Of a DNA stretch of 64,000 nt, positions 54,004 through 63,396 are shown in pieces. The stretch covers positions 1 to 64,000 of the forward strand of contig NZ_JAPDPI010000019.1 in assembly GCF_026013615.1 (NCBI RefSeq), written 5' to 3'. The position numbers and the translations under genes are program-made. The notes beneath the pieces are model-generated. The model searched no databases, had not been told where the DNA came from, and saw only the letters and a list, made by a program, of their open reading frames with translations. This DNA comes from Plebeiibacterium marinum. Lineage in GTDB: Bacteria; Bacteroidota; Bacteroidia; Bacteroidales; Marinilabiliaceae. How positions within the stretch are numbered: the first letter of the stretch is position 1; every line of letters starts with the position of its first letter.

Positions 54004-55629
54004 ATGACAAACGAAGAAGAGGCTTTTTTACAACAACTTTTGCTTGAACGAGATGAGTTTTACAGGGAGACATCCAGGCTAAAAGGCCAGATTGCTGACC
54101 TAAAAAACTTTGCGGAAGAAAAAAGCTCTTTTCAACAACAAATAGGCGAAAAAGACCAGCTTATCCATAAGCTGCAGCAACAAATACAGTGGCTTCAACG
54201 AAAAGTTTGGGGGAAATCGAGTGAAAAATATATCAAAGAAGATCCCTTACAAAGAAAGCTTGATTTTGATGGAGTCGATTTACTACCTGAGGAGAAAGAT
54301 CTTGCAACAACAGCAAAGGAAGAGATAGAACAGTACAAATTAAAACGAGTTGTTGTAAAAGAAAAGAAGCATCCGGTTAGAAAACCTCTTCCGGAAGGCC
54401 TTCCAAGGGAAGAATGCCATATATATCCCGAACATATTGACTATAAGAATTGCGTTGAACTTGCTCCTGAAATCACTGAGATTTTAGAAAAAAATCCGGC
54501 CAGATATTATGTACGAAGAATCATCCGTCATAAATATGTCTTAAAAGCAGATACCGGCAATGAACAAAATACTGTTGTTACTGCCCCTATGCCAGCTTTA
54601 CCAATAGCTAAAAGTTATGCAGGTTCTTCAATATTAGCTGATCTTATCATTAATAAATATGTATATCACCTTCCTCTTTATCGTCAGCTTCAAATGCTTA
54701 AACAAGAAGGCTTATTCATTCCGGCATCCACAGTTAATGATTGGATACCGGGTGTAGCAGATTTAATGCGTCCTGCATATTATAGATTAATGGAATTGAT
54801 TCTAAAATCCGGTTATGTTCAAAGTGATGAGACAACCATCCCGATTGTCAATGATGAAAAGCACAAAACAGTAAAAGGATATATCTGGATGTTACGTGCA
54901 GTGATACCTAAACTAGTCCTGTTTTATTATGATCAGGGTTCTCGTGCACAAAAGGTCGCATTGCATCTGTTTAAAGATTACCAAGGTGTTATCCAAACGG
55001 ATGGCTATGCAGTCTATGATATATACGAAAATAAGAAGGGAGTATTGCCTATTGGTTGCTGGGCACATGCCAGAAGGAAGTTTGAAGAGGCTTTAAAAGA
55101 AGATAAGGCTAGGGCTTCTTATGCCTTGGAACAAATAGGTCTGCTTTATGATGTGGAAAGACAGGCTGATCAGGAAAATCTTTCGGATGAGCAACGTGCA
55201 GACTTACGTACTCGTTTGGCATATCCAATTATGGTAGCTTTTGAAAAATGGTTAGTACAGGAGTGTCCTAAGGTACTACCTAAAGGAAGGATTGGAAAAG
55301 CGATTGGATATACCTACAACATATATCACAAATTAACCCGTTATCATCTGGATGGAAGATATAAATTAGATAATAACCTCGCTGAAAACGCAATTAGACC
55401 TATCGCCTTGGGCAGAAAGAATTGGTTGTTTTGTGGAAATCATGAAGCAGCAGAAAATGCAGCTATTATATACTCTATGCTTGGTTGTTGTAAAGCTTGT
55501 GATATCAACTTTAGAGACTGGCTTATCTATTTTCTGAATAATGTGCATGACTATGATAATGATTACACAAAAGATCTGGCAGAACTTCTTCCGCACAATT
55601 TTAAACCTAATGCTGATAAAGCAAATTAA
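54004..55629 (+). CDS. tnpC: IS66 transposase (TnpC)
   Basis: 541 residues. N-terminal coiled coil (residues 1-75), a Zn-finger-like region reduced to remnants around 135-150, then the DDE domain: VQSDETTIPI, GVIQTDGYAVYD and the final NLAENAIRPIALGRKNW with the catalytic Glu; GCWAHARRKFEEA is present between. The IS66 C-terminal helix (SMLGCCKACDINFRDWL) is intact. It should be active. Confidence 0.93.
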   Translation: MTNEEEAFLQQLLLERDEFYRETSRLKGQIADLKNFAEEKSSFQQQIGEKDQLIHKLQQQIQWLQRKVWGKSSEKYIKEDPLQRKLDFDGVDLLPEEKDLATTAKEEIEQYKLKRVVVKEKKHPVRKPLPEGLPREECHIYPEHIDYKNCVELAPEITEILEKNPARYYVRRIIRHKYVLKADTGNEQNTVVTAPMPALPIAKSYAGSSILADLIINKYVYHLPLYRQLQMLKQEGLFIPASTVNDWIPGVADLMRPAYYRLMELILKSGYVQSDETTIPIVNDEKHKTVKGYIWMLRAVIPKLVLFYYDQGSRAQKVALHLFKDYQGVIQTDGYAVYDIYENKKGVLPIGCWAHARRKFEEALKEDKARASYALEQIGLLYDVERQADQENLSDEQRADLRTRLAYPIMVAFEKWLVQECPKVLPKGRIGKAIGYTYNIYHKLTRYHLDGRYKLDNNLAENAIRPIALGRKNWLFCGNHEAAENAAIIYSMLGCCKACDINFRDWLIYFLNNVHDYDNDYTKDLAELLPHNFKPNADKAN

Positions 55630-55731
55630 AGTATCTCTAAAAACTTTTAAAGTTCTTTGAATGTTTTGCATAAACTTTTAAAGAACTTCAAGTATTTCAA
55701 TTTTACAATACGCACTTTACCACTTGCTTAC

Positions 55732-55739
55732 GATTCACT
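55732..55739. repeat. IS66 target-site duplication, right
   Basis: GATTCACT, the match to 53127-53134. Only 15 bp remain between this copy and the ATG of the next gene. Confidence 0.9.
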
Positions 55740-55754
55740 AATAATATAAATAAT

Positions 55755-57137
55755 ATGAGAGAAAGAATATTGTCACAGAAAGAGATACTAGATTTTTCGG
55801 ATAGAGAGGAAAGTCATTTTTATGATAATAAAGCCTTTGGAATCAAAGGAAATAAAATACAAAAAATCTCAGTAGCATTTGCAAATGCAGACGGAGGAGA
55901 GTTTATTATTGGAATTAAAGATAAAAAAGACGAACCTGACATTTCAAAAAGGTGGGAAGGAATTGAAGATAAAGAAACTTTTAATTTCGTTTTTCAAAAC
56001 ATTATTGAACTATCACCTTCAATTCCCCACTCTTTTGAATTTCTAAAAGATAGTAATGATAATTATGCTTTAAGGATAATAATTGAAAAGAGTGAATCTG
56101 TGCATAAGACCGCTGATAATACTATTTATGTACGGCAATCTGCACAATCAATTCCAATTAAAGACCCTGCACAAATACAAGCATTGTCTTTCTCTAAAGG
56201 TGAATCTTCTTTTGAGGATACAATTGTTAATTCTGCGCTGGCTGAAGATATTTTTGAATCAAATGAAATTAATAAGTTCTTAAATGATTATTCACCACAA
56301 TCAGATGCTATTGATTTTACAGTTAATCAAAATCTTGTTGATAGAAAGACATATGACCCACGAACCGCTGGCATACTGATGTTTAGCGATAATCCAATTC
56401 CTTTATTGCCCAAAAGGTGTGGTATAAAAGTAAGTAGGTATGATACTTCTGAGGAGGTGCCGGAAAGAATCCATTTGAAAGAACAGTTTTCTATTGAGGG
56501 TTGTTTGAATGAACAGATTAATCAAGCCGCTTCAAAGATTACTGAAATTATGGAATCTGTTCAAATTATGGGAGCAAAAGGTTTAATGAAAGTTAGCTAT
56601 CCACCAGAAACAATTTGGGAAATATTAGTTAATGCAGTTATTCATCGTGATTATTCAATATCGGATGATATACATGTTTTGATTTTTAATAATAGGATTG
56701 AGATTAAAAGTCCGGGGAAACTACCTGGGTATGTGACAATCGATAATATTTTAGATGCTAGGTTTTCTCGTAATTCAAAAATTGTAAGGGTTTTGAATAA
56801 ATATAAAAATCCCCCAAATAAAGACATGGGTGAAGGTTTGAACACCGCCTTTCAAAGAATGGAGGAGTTTAGATTAAAACCACCTATAATTCAGGAGGAA
56901 GGAAATTATGTAAATGTTACAATTGCTCATACACCTTTAGCTTCCCCTGAAGAAACGATTATGGAGTATTTGGAAGTAAACGCTCAAATTAAGAATCGTG
57001 AAGCAAGAGAAATTACTGGTGTGAAATCAGAAAATGTAATGAAACGTCATTTTTATAATCTTAGGGATAGTGATTTAATTGAGCCGGTAATGAGTCAGAC
57101 TGGAAATAAGATTATTGCCTGGAAGAAGAAAAGCTAA
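55755..57137 (+). CDS. Schlafen/AlbA_2 domain ATP-binding protein
   Basis: 460 residues. AlbA_2 (Schlafen-like) domain at about 1-130: EESHFYDNKAFGIKGNKIQ and AFANADGGEFIIGIKD. HATPase_c_4 at about 280-385: EILVNAVIHRDYSISDDIHV and MGEGLNTAFQRMEEF. A winged-helix-like end follows (NREAREITGVKSENVMKRHF). Proteins of this type are annotated as DNA-binding regulators or RecG-like and are frequent in defence and mobile islands. The IS66 right end lies 23 bp before the ATG, so the native promoter is displaced and transcription now depends on the IS or read-through. Confidence 0.85.
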   Translation: MRERILSQKEILDFSDREESHFYDNKAFGIKGNKIQKISVAFANADGGEFIIGIKDKKDEPDISKRWEGIEDKETFNFVFQNIIELSPSIPHSFEFLKDSNDNYALRIIIEKSESVHKTADNTIYVRQSAQSIPIKDPAQIQALSFSKGESSFEDTIVNSALAEDIFESNEINKFLNDYSPQSDAIDFTVNQNLVDRKTYDPRTAGILMFSDNPIPLLPKRCGIKVSRYDTSEEVPERIHLKEQFSIEGCLNEQINQAASKITEIMESVQIMGAKGLMKVSYPPETIWEILVNAVIHRDYSISDDIHVLIFNNRIEIKSPGKLPGYVTIDNILDARFSRNSKIVRVLNKYKNPPNKDMGEGLNTAFQRMEEFRLKPPIIQEEGNYVNVTIAHTPLASPEETIMEYLEVNAQIKNREAREITGVKSENVMKRHFYNLRDSDLIEPVMSQTGNKIIAWKKKS

Positions 57138-57499
57138 TGCAACACTTTGTATAAGTTGCAGCGCTGAAAGAATTTAATGTCTTGGTTTTTAGGCCGTATT
57201 ATTTTTGGCTGACATCATGATAGACTTGAACTTCGTAGTTCCTTACTAAATCATACACTCACCGTCCGCTATCCTTTATTAACAAATCACCCAAAATACA
57301 TGAAAAGATATGCCTTCCTTTTGGAAAAAGAATTAAAAATAAGCATCCGAATATCAATCCAAACAAAGTATGTGTTTGGGTAGTTTTGCTGAATAAATAA
57401 AGAAAAACACCAATGCCAAACCTTCCGGGTTTATTTACATCATGCCAATAAACCCGGAAGGTTTTTTTAAGCCAATTAATTAAAACATAAAATACAAAC
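57138..57499. other. Intergenic stretch with terminator
   Basis: 362 bp with no supported gene. The only clear structure is the long hairpin at 57418-57464. Confidence 0.35.
57418..57468 (+). terminator. 18-bp perfect hairpin upstream of the lipoprotein gene
   Basis: AAACCTTCCGGGTTTATT (57418-57435) and AATAAACCCGGAAGGTTT (57447-57464) pair perfectly around TACATCATGCC, then TTTT. It is a strong terminator, 32 bp before the lipoprotein ATG. Nearly the same hairpin stands after that gene. Confidence 0.8.
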
Positions 57500-58444
57500 A
57501 TGAAGATCATTAAATTTTTATTTGCGACATTATTAGCAGTCGCCATTTTTTCTTGCGAAAACGATAAAGAGGAGGATGTGCAAAAAATAGGAGTATTGCC
57601 TGAAATGGATATGTTGATAGAGGAATATGGATTGTCGGGCGACGGCGTTGCTTATGATGGGTGTTCCTTGGGGTTAGACACCAATATTATATATTTTAAT
57701 GGCCGCATGGGCGGGCGCTTGTGTATTGAAAGCTTTGACAGGACAAATAAAAACAATTTGATTTCGTGGCAAGGTAGTGAAGCATTGCAGTTGTTGTATC
57801 AGGAAGATAAGGGGTATGGGGAAAGTGCAGATTATGAGATTTCGGATTTTGGCATAAAGAAACCATATCGTTTTAATGGTTATCATGCATTCATTTTAGA
57901 AGGAAAAGGAAATGGGCTGGTAAATGAAATTGTATCCCGTAATCTTTATTTTATTTCAAGTGACAATTGTAAAAAGATTGAAAGCCTGGCATACCCAAGC
58001 GGACGTGACACCTACATTTTTTACAATATTATCCCTTGGTATCAAAATCATATATTGGTATTAAAAGCTTCGATTGAGCCAGGTAATTTGGATAGCTGTT
58101 TTTGTTATTCAATGGATGGAAATGAAATGTATAAACTTGAAAAATCAGCTAATTATCTTTCCGACAAGAATTTTATAGTAGTAGATATAGCAAAATATAT
58201 TGAGTTCGGGGATGATGTTCTGGGAACGTTTGTGTGTAACGATATAATAAATGAAGAAGAAATATGGGAAAGTGAAATGCCCTTAAATGATTTACCTGAG
58301 GATGCTAGAATCGATAAAATAGAGTTTAGCGTATATGATTCCAGTAGCATCTTGTGTAAGTTTAATTACACCTTGTATTCAGGAGAAACCGGAGTTCGAG
58401 ATGTAGTTGTTGATACAGCGACAGGTGTCTTAACCAAAAAATAA
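57500..58444 (+). CDS. Lipoprotein of unknown function
   Basis: 314 residues. Signal and lipobox ending IFSC (Cys19), then an acidic stretch and a beta-rich body (GVAYDGCSLGLDTNIIYF, NLYFISSDNCKKIESLAYP). No domain is recognised; DUF4934-like 6-bladed proteins are one guess. It is bracketed by two near-identical hairpins 1.08 kb apart and starts only 32 bp after the first one, so a promoter within or before that hairpin is needed. Confidence 0.6.
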   Translation: MKIIKFLFATLLAVAIFSCENDKEEDVQKIGVLPEMDMLIEEYGLSGDGVAYDGCSLGLDTNIIYFNGRMGGRLCIESFDRTNKNNLISWQGSEALQLLYQEDKGYGESADYEISDFGIKKPYRFNGYHAFILEGKGNGLVNEIVSRNLYFISSDNCKKIESLAYPSGRDTYIFYNIIPWYQNHILVLKASIEPGNLDSCFCYSMDGNEMYKLEKSANYLSDKNFIVVDIAKYIEFGDDVLGTFVCNDIINEEEIWESEMPLNDLPEDARIDKIEFSVYDSSSILCKFNYTLYSGETGVRDVVVDTATGVLTKK

Positions 58445-58494
58445 AAAGGGTATAAAAGCTATCTAATCAGGATAGATTCTTAAATACCTCACTC

Positions 58495-58544
58495 AAACCT
58501 TCCGGGTTTATTTGCGCTATGCCAATAAACCCCGAAGGTTTTTA
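58495..58544 (+). terminator. Second copy of the hairpin, after the lipoprotein gene
   Basis: The left arm AAACCTTCCGGGTTTATT is identical to the first copy; the right arm has one change (AATAAACCCCGAAGGTTT); loop TGCGCTATGCC against TACATCATGCC. A T run follows. It lies 51 bp after the stop. Confidence 0.8.
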
Positions 58545-58673
58545 AACCCTAAAAACTAACCATGATGCAAACCACCAAATTCTACGTTGCTCATTTTTAT
58601 ACCAGTTAAACTTTTTCGTTAAAATCAGGTTGTGTTATTATATAAAGATTTATCGTCTTGATACTATTAAGAA

Positions 58674-59147
58674 ATGAAAACAACACTATTCCGATTCATC
58701 CTGTTTTTGGTTATTAACTTTGGGGCACTTGCTGTGGCCGGAATTTTTACCGGGAAAGGCGTGCCTTCTGAATGGTATGTTAATTTAAGCAAGGCTCCAT
58801 GGACGCCCCCGGGTTGGATGTTTGGTTTGGCCTGGACTACCATTATGATATGCTTTAGCCTGTACCTGATGTACTTGTGGCCCCTTGATTACAATAAAAA
58901 ACGGTTAATAGGATTATTTGTGCTTCAATGGGTTTTGAATATAAGCTGGAGCCCGGTCTTTTTTCACTTTCAGAAGGTGTGGGCAGGATTAATAATTATT
59001 GGTGGACTAACCATAGTTATAGGGGTGATGTTGGTGGTGTTCTGGCCTTTGTTAAAGACAAAATCTATTTTATTGCTCCCGTATTTTTTATGGCTGCTTA
59101 TAGCCACATCGTTAAACGCATATATTTTAGTTCACAATACTAACTAG
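58674..59147 (+). CDS. tspO: TspO/MBR family tryptophan-rich sensory protein
   Basis: 157 residues with five membrane helices. The family signature is seen: WYVNLSKAPWTPPGWMFGLAWT, then LQWVLNISWSPVFF and WLLIATSLNAYIL. TspO proteins bind porphyrins and are linked to stress responses and pigment regulation in bacteria. It is monocistronic, downstream of a terminator, with a 130-bp upstream region. Length and motifs are normal. Confidence 0.92.
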   Translation: MKTTLFRFILFLVINFGALAVAGIFTGKGVPSEWYVNLSKAPWTPPGWMFGLAWTTIMICFSLYLMYLWPLDYNKKRLIGLFVLQWVLNISWSPVFFHFQKVWAGLIIIGGLTIVIGVMLVVFWPLLKTKSILLLPYFLWLLIATSLNAYILVHNTN

Positions 59148-59285
59148 GGTTGGTACAAAGATGTGTTGTTCATTAGTGAGTTCATTACTGCCTGGTCATA
59201 AAAATTAAATATATATTAGTATATATATTAGAAAAGTAATAAAGACCTTCTATTATATGCAAAAATGTAAAAATAAGAGAGCGAG

Positions 59286-59341
59286 TAGCTTATAGTTGAT
59301 AGCTTATAGCCGGTAGCCTATAGCAGATAGCCAATAGGATC
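59286..59341. repeat. Four tandem 14-bp units
   Basis: TAGCTTATAGTTGA, TAGCTTATAGCCGG, TAGCCTATAGCAGA, TAGCCAATAGGATC, exactly in phase. Degenerate copies like these suggest a slipped-strand microsatellite. Confidence 0.75.
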
Positions 59342-59432
59342 CGATCTTTATAAGCACTTTGTAAATAAGATCGGTTCCTTATTGAAATTGCATCACTTTC
59401 TGCGTATGGTTTATATCAAAAAATGAATAAAA

Positions 59433-59464
59433 AAAGGCTGCTAAAAATAAATTTAGCAGCCTTT
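59433..59464 (-). terminator. Terminator of the chemoreceptor gene
   Basis: AAAGGCTGCTAAA and TTTAGCAGCCTTT form a perfect 13-bp stem with a 6-nt loop (AATAAA). On the minus strand it is followed by a T run. It lies 45 bp past the receptor stop codon. Confidence 0.85.
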
Positions 59465-59508
59465 ATCAGTAACATAAATGTCGCCTGGTCCAATATTATG
59501 ATTTAGTC

Positions 59509-61332
59509 CTATATTTTAAAGAATCCTATTGCTTCAGATAAACCTTTTGACTGTGAGGCTAATTCATCGGCAGCAGAAGCTAATTCTTCAGATGATGCAG
59601 AGTTGCGTTGAGTAACATGGTTCAGTTCCTGAATAGCACCATTTACCTGGTTTACACCATTGTCCTGTTCCTTACTTGCGGCAGCTATCTCCTGTACTAA
59701 ATTTGAAGTTTTTTCAATTTCCGGAAGTAATTCATTGATTTTATCTAAAGATGCAGTTGAAACCTCAAAACTTTGATTAGCCAATTCTACAATTTCTACT
59801 GCAGCTCTGTTACTCATTTCTGCTAATTTTCGTACTTCACCTGCAACTACAGCAAATCCTTTTCCTTGTTCTCCTGCTCTTGCAGCTTCCACGGCTGCAT
59901 TAAGGGCCAAAATATTTGTTTGAGCAGCAATATCCGTAATAACTTTTATTTTTTCACTAATAGCCTGGTTGGCTTCTACTACTTTTTCTGAATGATTTTT
60001 TACATCTGTCATTCCCTGGGTTGCACTATTTGCAATTTTATCCGTATTAACAGAGTTCTCGGTGTTTTGACTGATTGATGAAGTGATCTCTTCCACTACA
60101 GAGGATATCTCTTCTAATGAGGAAGCTTGTTCTGTTGCTCCCTGAGATATATTCATTGCATTGCTGGCAACTTCAGATGTGCCACTTTCAATTTGTTCGG
60201 CACCTTGATTTATTCCCTTTACAATATTAGTTAGTTTATCAATCATGCTATTGTAAGCATCTGATAATTCACCTATTTCATTATTTAGTTTTATTTCAGA
60301 TTTTCCCGAAAGATCACCATTGGCCATTCTGTTGATTAATCCGTTAAGTATGATGATAGGTTTTGTTGTTCTTTTGGCTAAAAAGTAAGCGTAAGTCCCG
60401 CCAATACTAATGAATACAAATAACAAAATAAATGAACTGATTAGATTTGTTCTTATGGGATCTTTATATACGCTGGCAGGAATGTATGTTATAGCCGTTA
60501 AACCATGATTCATTGCTGAATAATAACCAATACACTCTTCACCATGGATTTCAAATTCGCTTACTCCGTTTTCTGTTTCTTCAATTTTATTTGCCAAACT
60601 TTTAAGTGATTCGCCTTCTTTTTTAAAGTTAAGTTTATAAATCAGGGAGGTGTCAGCTGCTGCAATAACATTTGTGTTGGCATCAACTATAATAGTTTTA
60701 AATTCTTTCCCTAAGTCGCTTTTTACAAGATCTATAGAAAAACCGTTAAGTTCAGTTGCGAAACCAAACAAGGATAAAAGCGAGTTGTCATCATCAAGGA
60801 TTGGATTGCTAACTACCATTACCGGCTGTCCTGTTACAGGCGATTGGGTGATATCAGCTATATGAACTTCTTTAAGTTGACATGTATTTATATACCAATC
60901 GTTTACTTTAGTCATATCCATTCCTTCCGAAGCACCGTTTAAAGCATCTATAAATACTATTCCATTATATGTAAAAAATAAGTTTTCACAAATATTATTG
61001 TGTAATGCTAGTTTTTGGCTTAATGACGTTCTTATTTGGGATTTGAGTTTTTCGTCAATATCTCCGGTATTTACATTTTTGAAAAAATTTCGAATGTAAT
61101 TGTCATGAGAAATATTTATTGCCAGAGTGCTTATATCTTCCAGTTTAGCATCAAATTGTTTGCTTCTTTCTATAGAGATAGAAGAAAGTTCACTGGTTAG
61201 ATTTTGTTTTATTTGACCTGCACTGTAATTGGTTGAAAGAAATATCAATATAGATATTGATATGGCCATTGATATGGTAACTGACAAAAATATACTCCTT
61301 GCCAGTTTTGAAGAAAGTAAACTATTATTCAT
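59509..61332 (-). CDS. Methyl-accepting chemotaxis protein
   Basis: 607 residues. Membrane helix 1 (about 13-33), a periplasmic sensor of Cache type (about 35-300), helix 2 (about 305-327), HAMP (about 328-385, [14 protein letters not shown]), and the signalling domain with its tip [20 protein letters not shown] and [17 protein letters not shown]. It ends right after the methylation helices without a CheR/B tether. No che gene is near, so it must share kinases elsewhere or serve a non-motility pathway. Ligand unknown. Confidence 0.92.
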   Translation of the reverse strand: MNNSLLSSKLARSIFLSVTISMAISISILIFLSTNYSAGQIKQNLTSELSSISIERSKQFDAKLEDISTLAINISHDNYIRNFFKNVNTGDIDEKLKSQIRTSLSQKLALHNNICENLFFTYNGIVFIDALNGASEGMDMTKVNDWYINTCQLKEVHIADITQSPVTGQPVMVVSNPILDDDNSLLSLFGFATELNGFSIDLVKSDLGKEFKTIIVDANTNVIAAADTSLIYKLNFKKEGESLKSLANKIEETENGVSEFEIHGEECIGYYSAMNHGLTAITYIPASVYKDPIRTNLISSFILLFVFISIGGTYAYFLAKRTTKPIIILNGLINRMANGDLSGKSEIKLNNEIGELSDAYNSMIDKLTNIVKGINQGAEQIESGTSEVASNAMNISQGATEQASSLEEISSVVEEITSSISQNTENSVNTDKIANSATQGMTDVKNHSEKVVEANQAISEKIKVITDIAAQTNILALNAAVEAARAGEQGKGFAVVAGEVRKLAEMSNRAAVEIVELANQSFEVSTASLDKINELLPEIEKTSNLVQEIAAASKEQDNGVNQVNGAIQELNHVTQRNSASSEELASAADELASQSKGLSEAIGFFKI

Positions 61333-61486
61333 GTTATGCCTATTTTTTTATAGTTCCTGATTGTGATGATTTAATTCATCAAAAAACCATCTTATATGCG
61401 CAAGTTGTTCTACTATAAATGCAAGGAAAAGTTTCTAAATTTGTGTTGATGTATAGTAAAAAATGATAAATAATTGTAAAAGTTAG

Positions 61487-62620
61487 ATGATTAAGTCAGT
61501 CCTGTTTGTTGTGATGTTGGTTGTATTCGGCTGTAATATGAATAATGGCCATAATAACCTGATTCTGAAAAAAGACAATCCTTTTCAAACACTTATTGAT
61601 AGTGTTGTGGTTTCAAACGGAGGAGTTGCCGGAATTATTATCCATATTGAAAGCCCGGGTTTAAATATATCGTGGACTGGTTGCGCAGGGGCTGACAAAG
61701 TTGATTCCGCGCCAAACTTAAAAACTGACCAGCCTTTTAGGGTTGCAAGCATCACCAAAACCTATGTTGCAACTGCCATTTTATTACTGGCTGAACAAAA
61801 CAAACTAAACATTGATGATTCTGTTGAGCTGTATTTATCCGGTGAATCAACCGGAATGTTAAAAAGCGAAGGTTACCAAACAGGTAAAGTCACAATCAGG
61901 AGTCTGTTAAACCATACCAGTGGGATTTTTGATTATGCCATGTCAGATTACTATTTTAATAAAATCAATGCCGATCCCAATCATAAATGGAGCAGAAAAG
62001 AGCAATTGGAAATAGCGATGCAATATGGGGAACCATTAGGAGAACCCAATGAGCAATTTCATTATTCAGATACAGGGTATATTTTATTGGGCGAAATCAT
62101 AGAATCCATTACCGGAAAGACTTTGGCAAAATCTTTACGGGATTTAATAGGTTTTGAAAAATCAGGTCTCAATGCAACATGGACAGAGTTCATAGAGCCT
62201 AAACCTAAGGAGATGCCGGATATAGTCCATCCATATTACAGCGGAAAGGATTTTTATGCTACACACCCTTCCATTGATTTGTTTGGTGGTGGGGGTTTGG
62301 TTTCTACAGCTCCTGATTTGGCGCATTTTTTCCAGTTATTATTTTCGAATGGAGTTTTTACAGAGCACTCAACCCTTGAAACAATGCTGGCAAAAACAAA
62401 ACTCCCCAATAAACTTCAAGCTGTCCAGGATTATCGGTTGGGGATTCAGGTAACTGAAATAAATGGTTATGAAGTATATTACCATATGGGGATTTGGGGT
62501 ACAATAGCGGCATATATACCTGAATTAAATAGCACGGTAGTAAGTAATTTTACTAATAGTTATGATCCTGAAATAATTGTAAAAAGTATTTCTATACTCG
62601 AAAACCTAACGAAAAAATAG
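61487..62620 (+). CDS. Beta-lactamase-type serine hydrolase lipoprotein
   Basis: 377 residues. Lipobox VVFGC (Cys16). Class C beta-lactamase fold: Ser88-Ile-Thr-Lys91 (SxxK) in ASITKTYVATAIL, LLNHTSGIFDY, then Tyr193-Ser-Asp where YSN is usual, and HMGIWG near the end as the third box. Family members are D-Ala-D-Ala peptidases or esterases of the envelope. The Asn-to-Asp change is common among esterase-like members, so it is probably not a resistance enzyme. Confidence 0.85.
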   Translation: MIKSVLFVVMLVVFGCNMNNGHNNLILKKDNPFQTLIDSVVVSNGGVAGIIIHIESPGLNISWTGCAGADKVDSAPNLKTDQPFRVASITKTYVATAILLLAEQNKLNIDDSVELYLSGESTGMLKSEGYQTGKVTIRSLLNHTSGIFDYAMSDYYFNKINADPNHKWSRKEQLEIAMQYGEPLGEPNEQFHYSDTGYILLGEIIESITGKTLAKSLRDLIGFEKSGLNATWTEFIEPKPKEMPDIVHPYYSGKDFYATHPSIDLFGGGGLVSTAPDLAHFFQLLFSNGVFTEHSTLETMLAKTKLPNKLQAVQDYRLGIQVTEINGYEVYYHMGIWGTIAAYIPELNSTVVSNFTNSYDPEIIVKSISILENLTKK

Positions 62621-62621
62621 T

Positions 62622-62684
62622 ATGAAAGAGGTAAATGCCTATTTTCTAAAAGAACTTGACCTGGGAAGTAAGGATATGCAGTAG
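62622..62684 (+). CDS. Possible 20-residue peptide or gene remnant
   Basis: ATG one base after the serine hydrolase stop opens MKEVNAYFLKELDLGSKDMQ and then stops. The composition looks like real coding sequence, perhaps the head of a decayed gene. Nothing supports expression. Confidence 0.2.
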   Translation: MKEVNAYFLKELDLGSKDMQ

Positions 62685-62763
62685 GATAGTATACTTAAGT
62701 TTAATGTAGTTTGTGATATATACACCTCCCATGTTTATTTTGAACAAAATAATATGAGGTATA

Positions 62764-63396
62764 TTAGTTTAAGTCTATCCAAAAATGATATAAACAAATA
62801 TCGTTCTTTGTAATTCTTTTATGTATTGATGTGAAATCTGAAAGCTCGGTGTTTGGTATTAACTTGTCTTGTTCGTTCCATTCAATATCTGTGTCTTTTG
62901 CAATAAGGTCGCTAATCCAAGAGTTTATTCTTGTATTCCAGTATGAAGCATTATAATCTTGAATGTAGCCTATCATTGCTCCTTGGTTTAGATGTTTACC
63001 AAATTGTTCTTGCTCTCTTTTGATTCTTTCAATTCCTCCTGTACCGCCAGAGACATAATCATAATGTTTTTTTGAGAGTCTTTTTGCTTCAATCATAAAT
63101 ATGGAGGATGCACCCATGATGAAAGGATGTGCTAAAAACACAGTGAAATCAACTCCTTTCTTTTCGTTGAACTGGAACAATAGATTTTTTGATCTTGATT
63201 TATCATTAAAAAAACGTAGTAGCTCTTTTGAAATATCATCTTCTAATCGAAAATTTACATTGCTGTTTTTAAATATTGTTTCAAATTCAGGTAAAGTATT
63301 TTTTATAAATAGAAGTATTCGATGAACTGTTTGATTCTTCTCCATAGAGAAATCTGATATATGCGCTGAATGTGTATGTGATTGATTGCTTATCAT
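62764..63396 (-). CDS. Putative PD-(D/E)XK nuclease-like protein
   Basis: 210 residues. A nuclease-type core is visible: Asp83 in KKGVDFTVFLA, then Glu103-Ala-Lys105 in SIFMIEAKRL, the D...ExK pattern of restriction enzymes. The segment GGTGGIERIKREQEQFGKHL then AMIGYIQDYNASYW follows. Its ATG overlaps the stop of the upstream gene (TAATG), so the two are translationally coupled. A restriction or defence role is inferred from the ExK core and coupling; the family is not recognised. Confidence 0.6.
   Translation of the reverse strand: MISNQSHTHSAHISDFSMEKNQTVHRILLFIKNTLPEFETIFKNSNVNFRLEDDISKELLRFFNDKSRSKNLLFQFNEKKGVDFTVFLAHPFIMGASSIFMIEAKRLSKKHYDYVSGGTGGIERIKREQEQFGKHLNQGAMIGYIQDYNASYWNTRINSWISDLIAKDTDIEWNEQDKLIPNTELSDFTSIHKRITKNDICLYHFWIDLN

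Larger units (their letters stand above)
53135..55731 (+). mobile_element. Intact IS66-family insertion sequence
   Basis: 2597 bp, bounded by perfect 8-bp target duplications (GATTCACT). The termini are imperfect inverted repeats: left GTAACCAGCCGCTGAA, right (reverse strand) GTAAGCAAGTGGTAAA, both starting GTAA as usual for IS66. It carries the three standard genes, all open and full-length. The perfect duplication suggests a fairly recent insertion. It lies 23 bp upstream of the AlbA_2 gene. Confidence 0.93.
59148..59508. other. Intergenic stretch with tandem repeat and terminator
   Basis: 361 bp without a gene. It holds an AT-rich direct repeat (ATATATTAGT), four 14-bp units at 59286-59341 and the terminator of the minus-strand chemoreceptor gene. 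Confidence 0.4.

Noticed and set aside
61487-62620. Antibiotic-resistance beta-lactamase
   Set aside because: Lipoprotein with YSD in place of YSN; more like esterase or D-Ala peptidase members of the fold.
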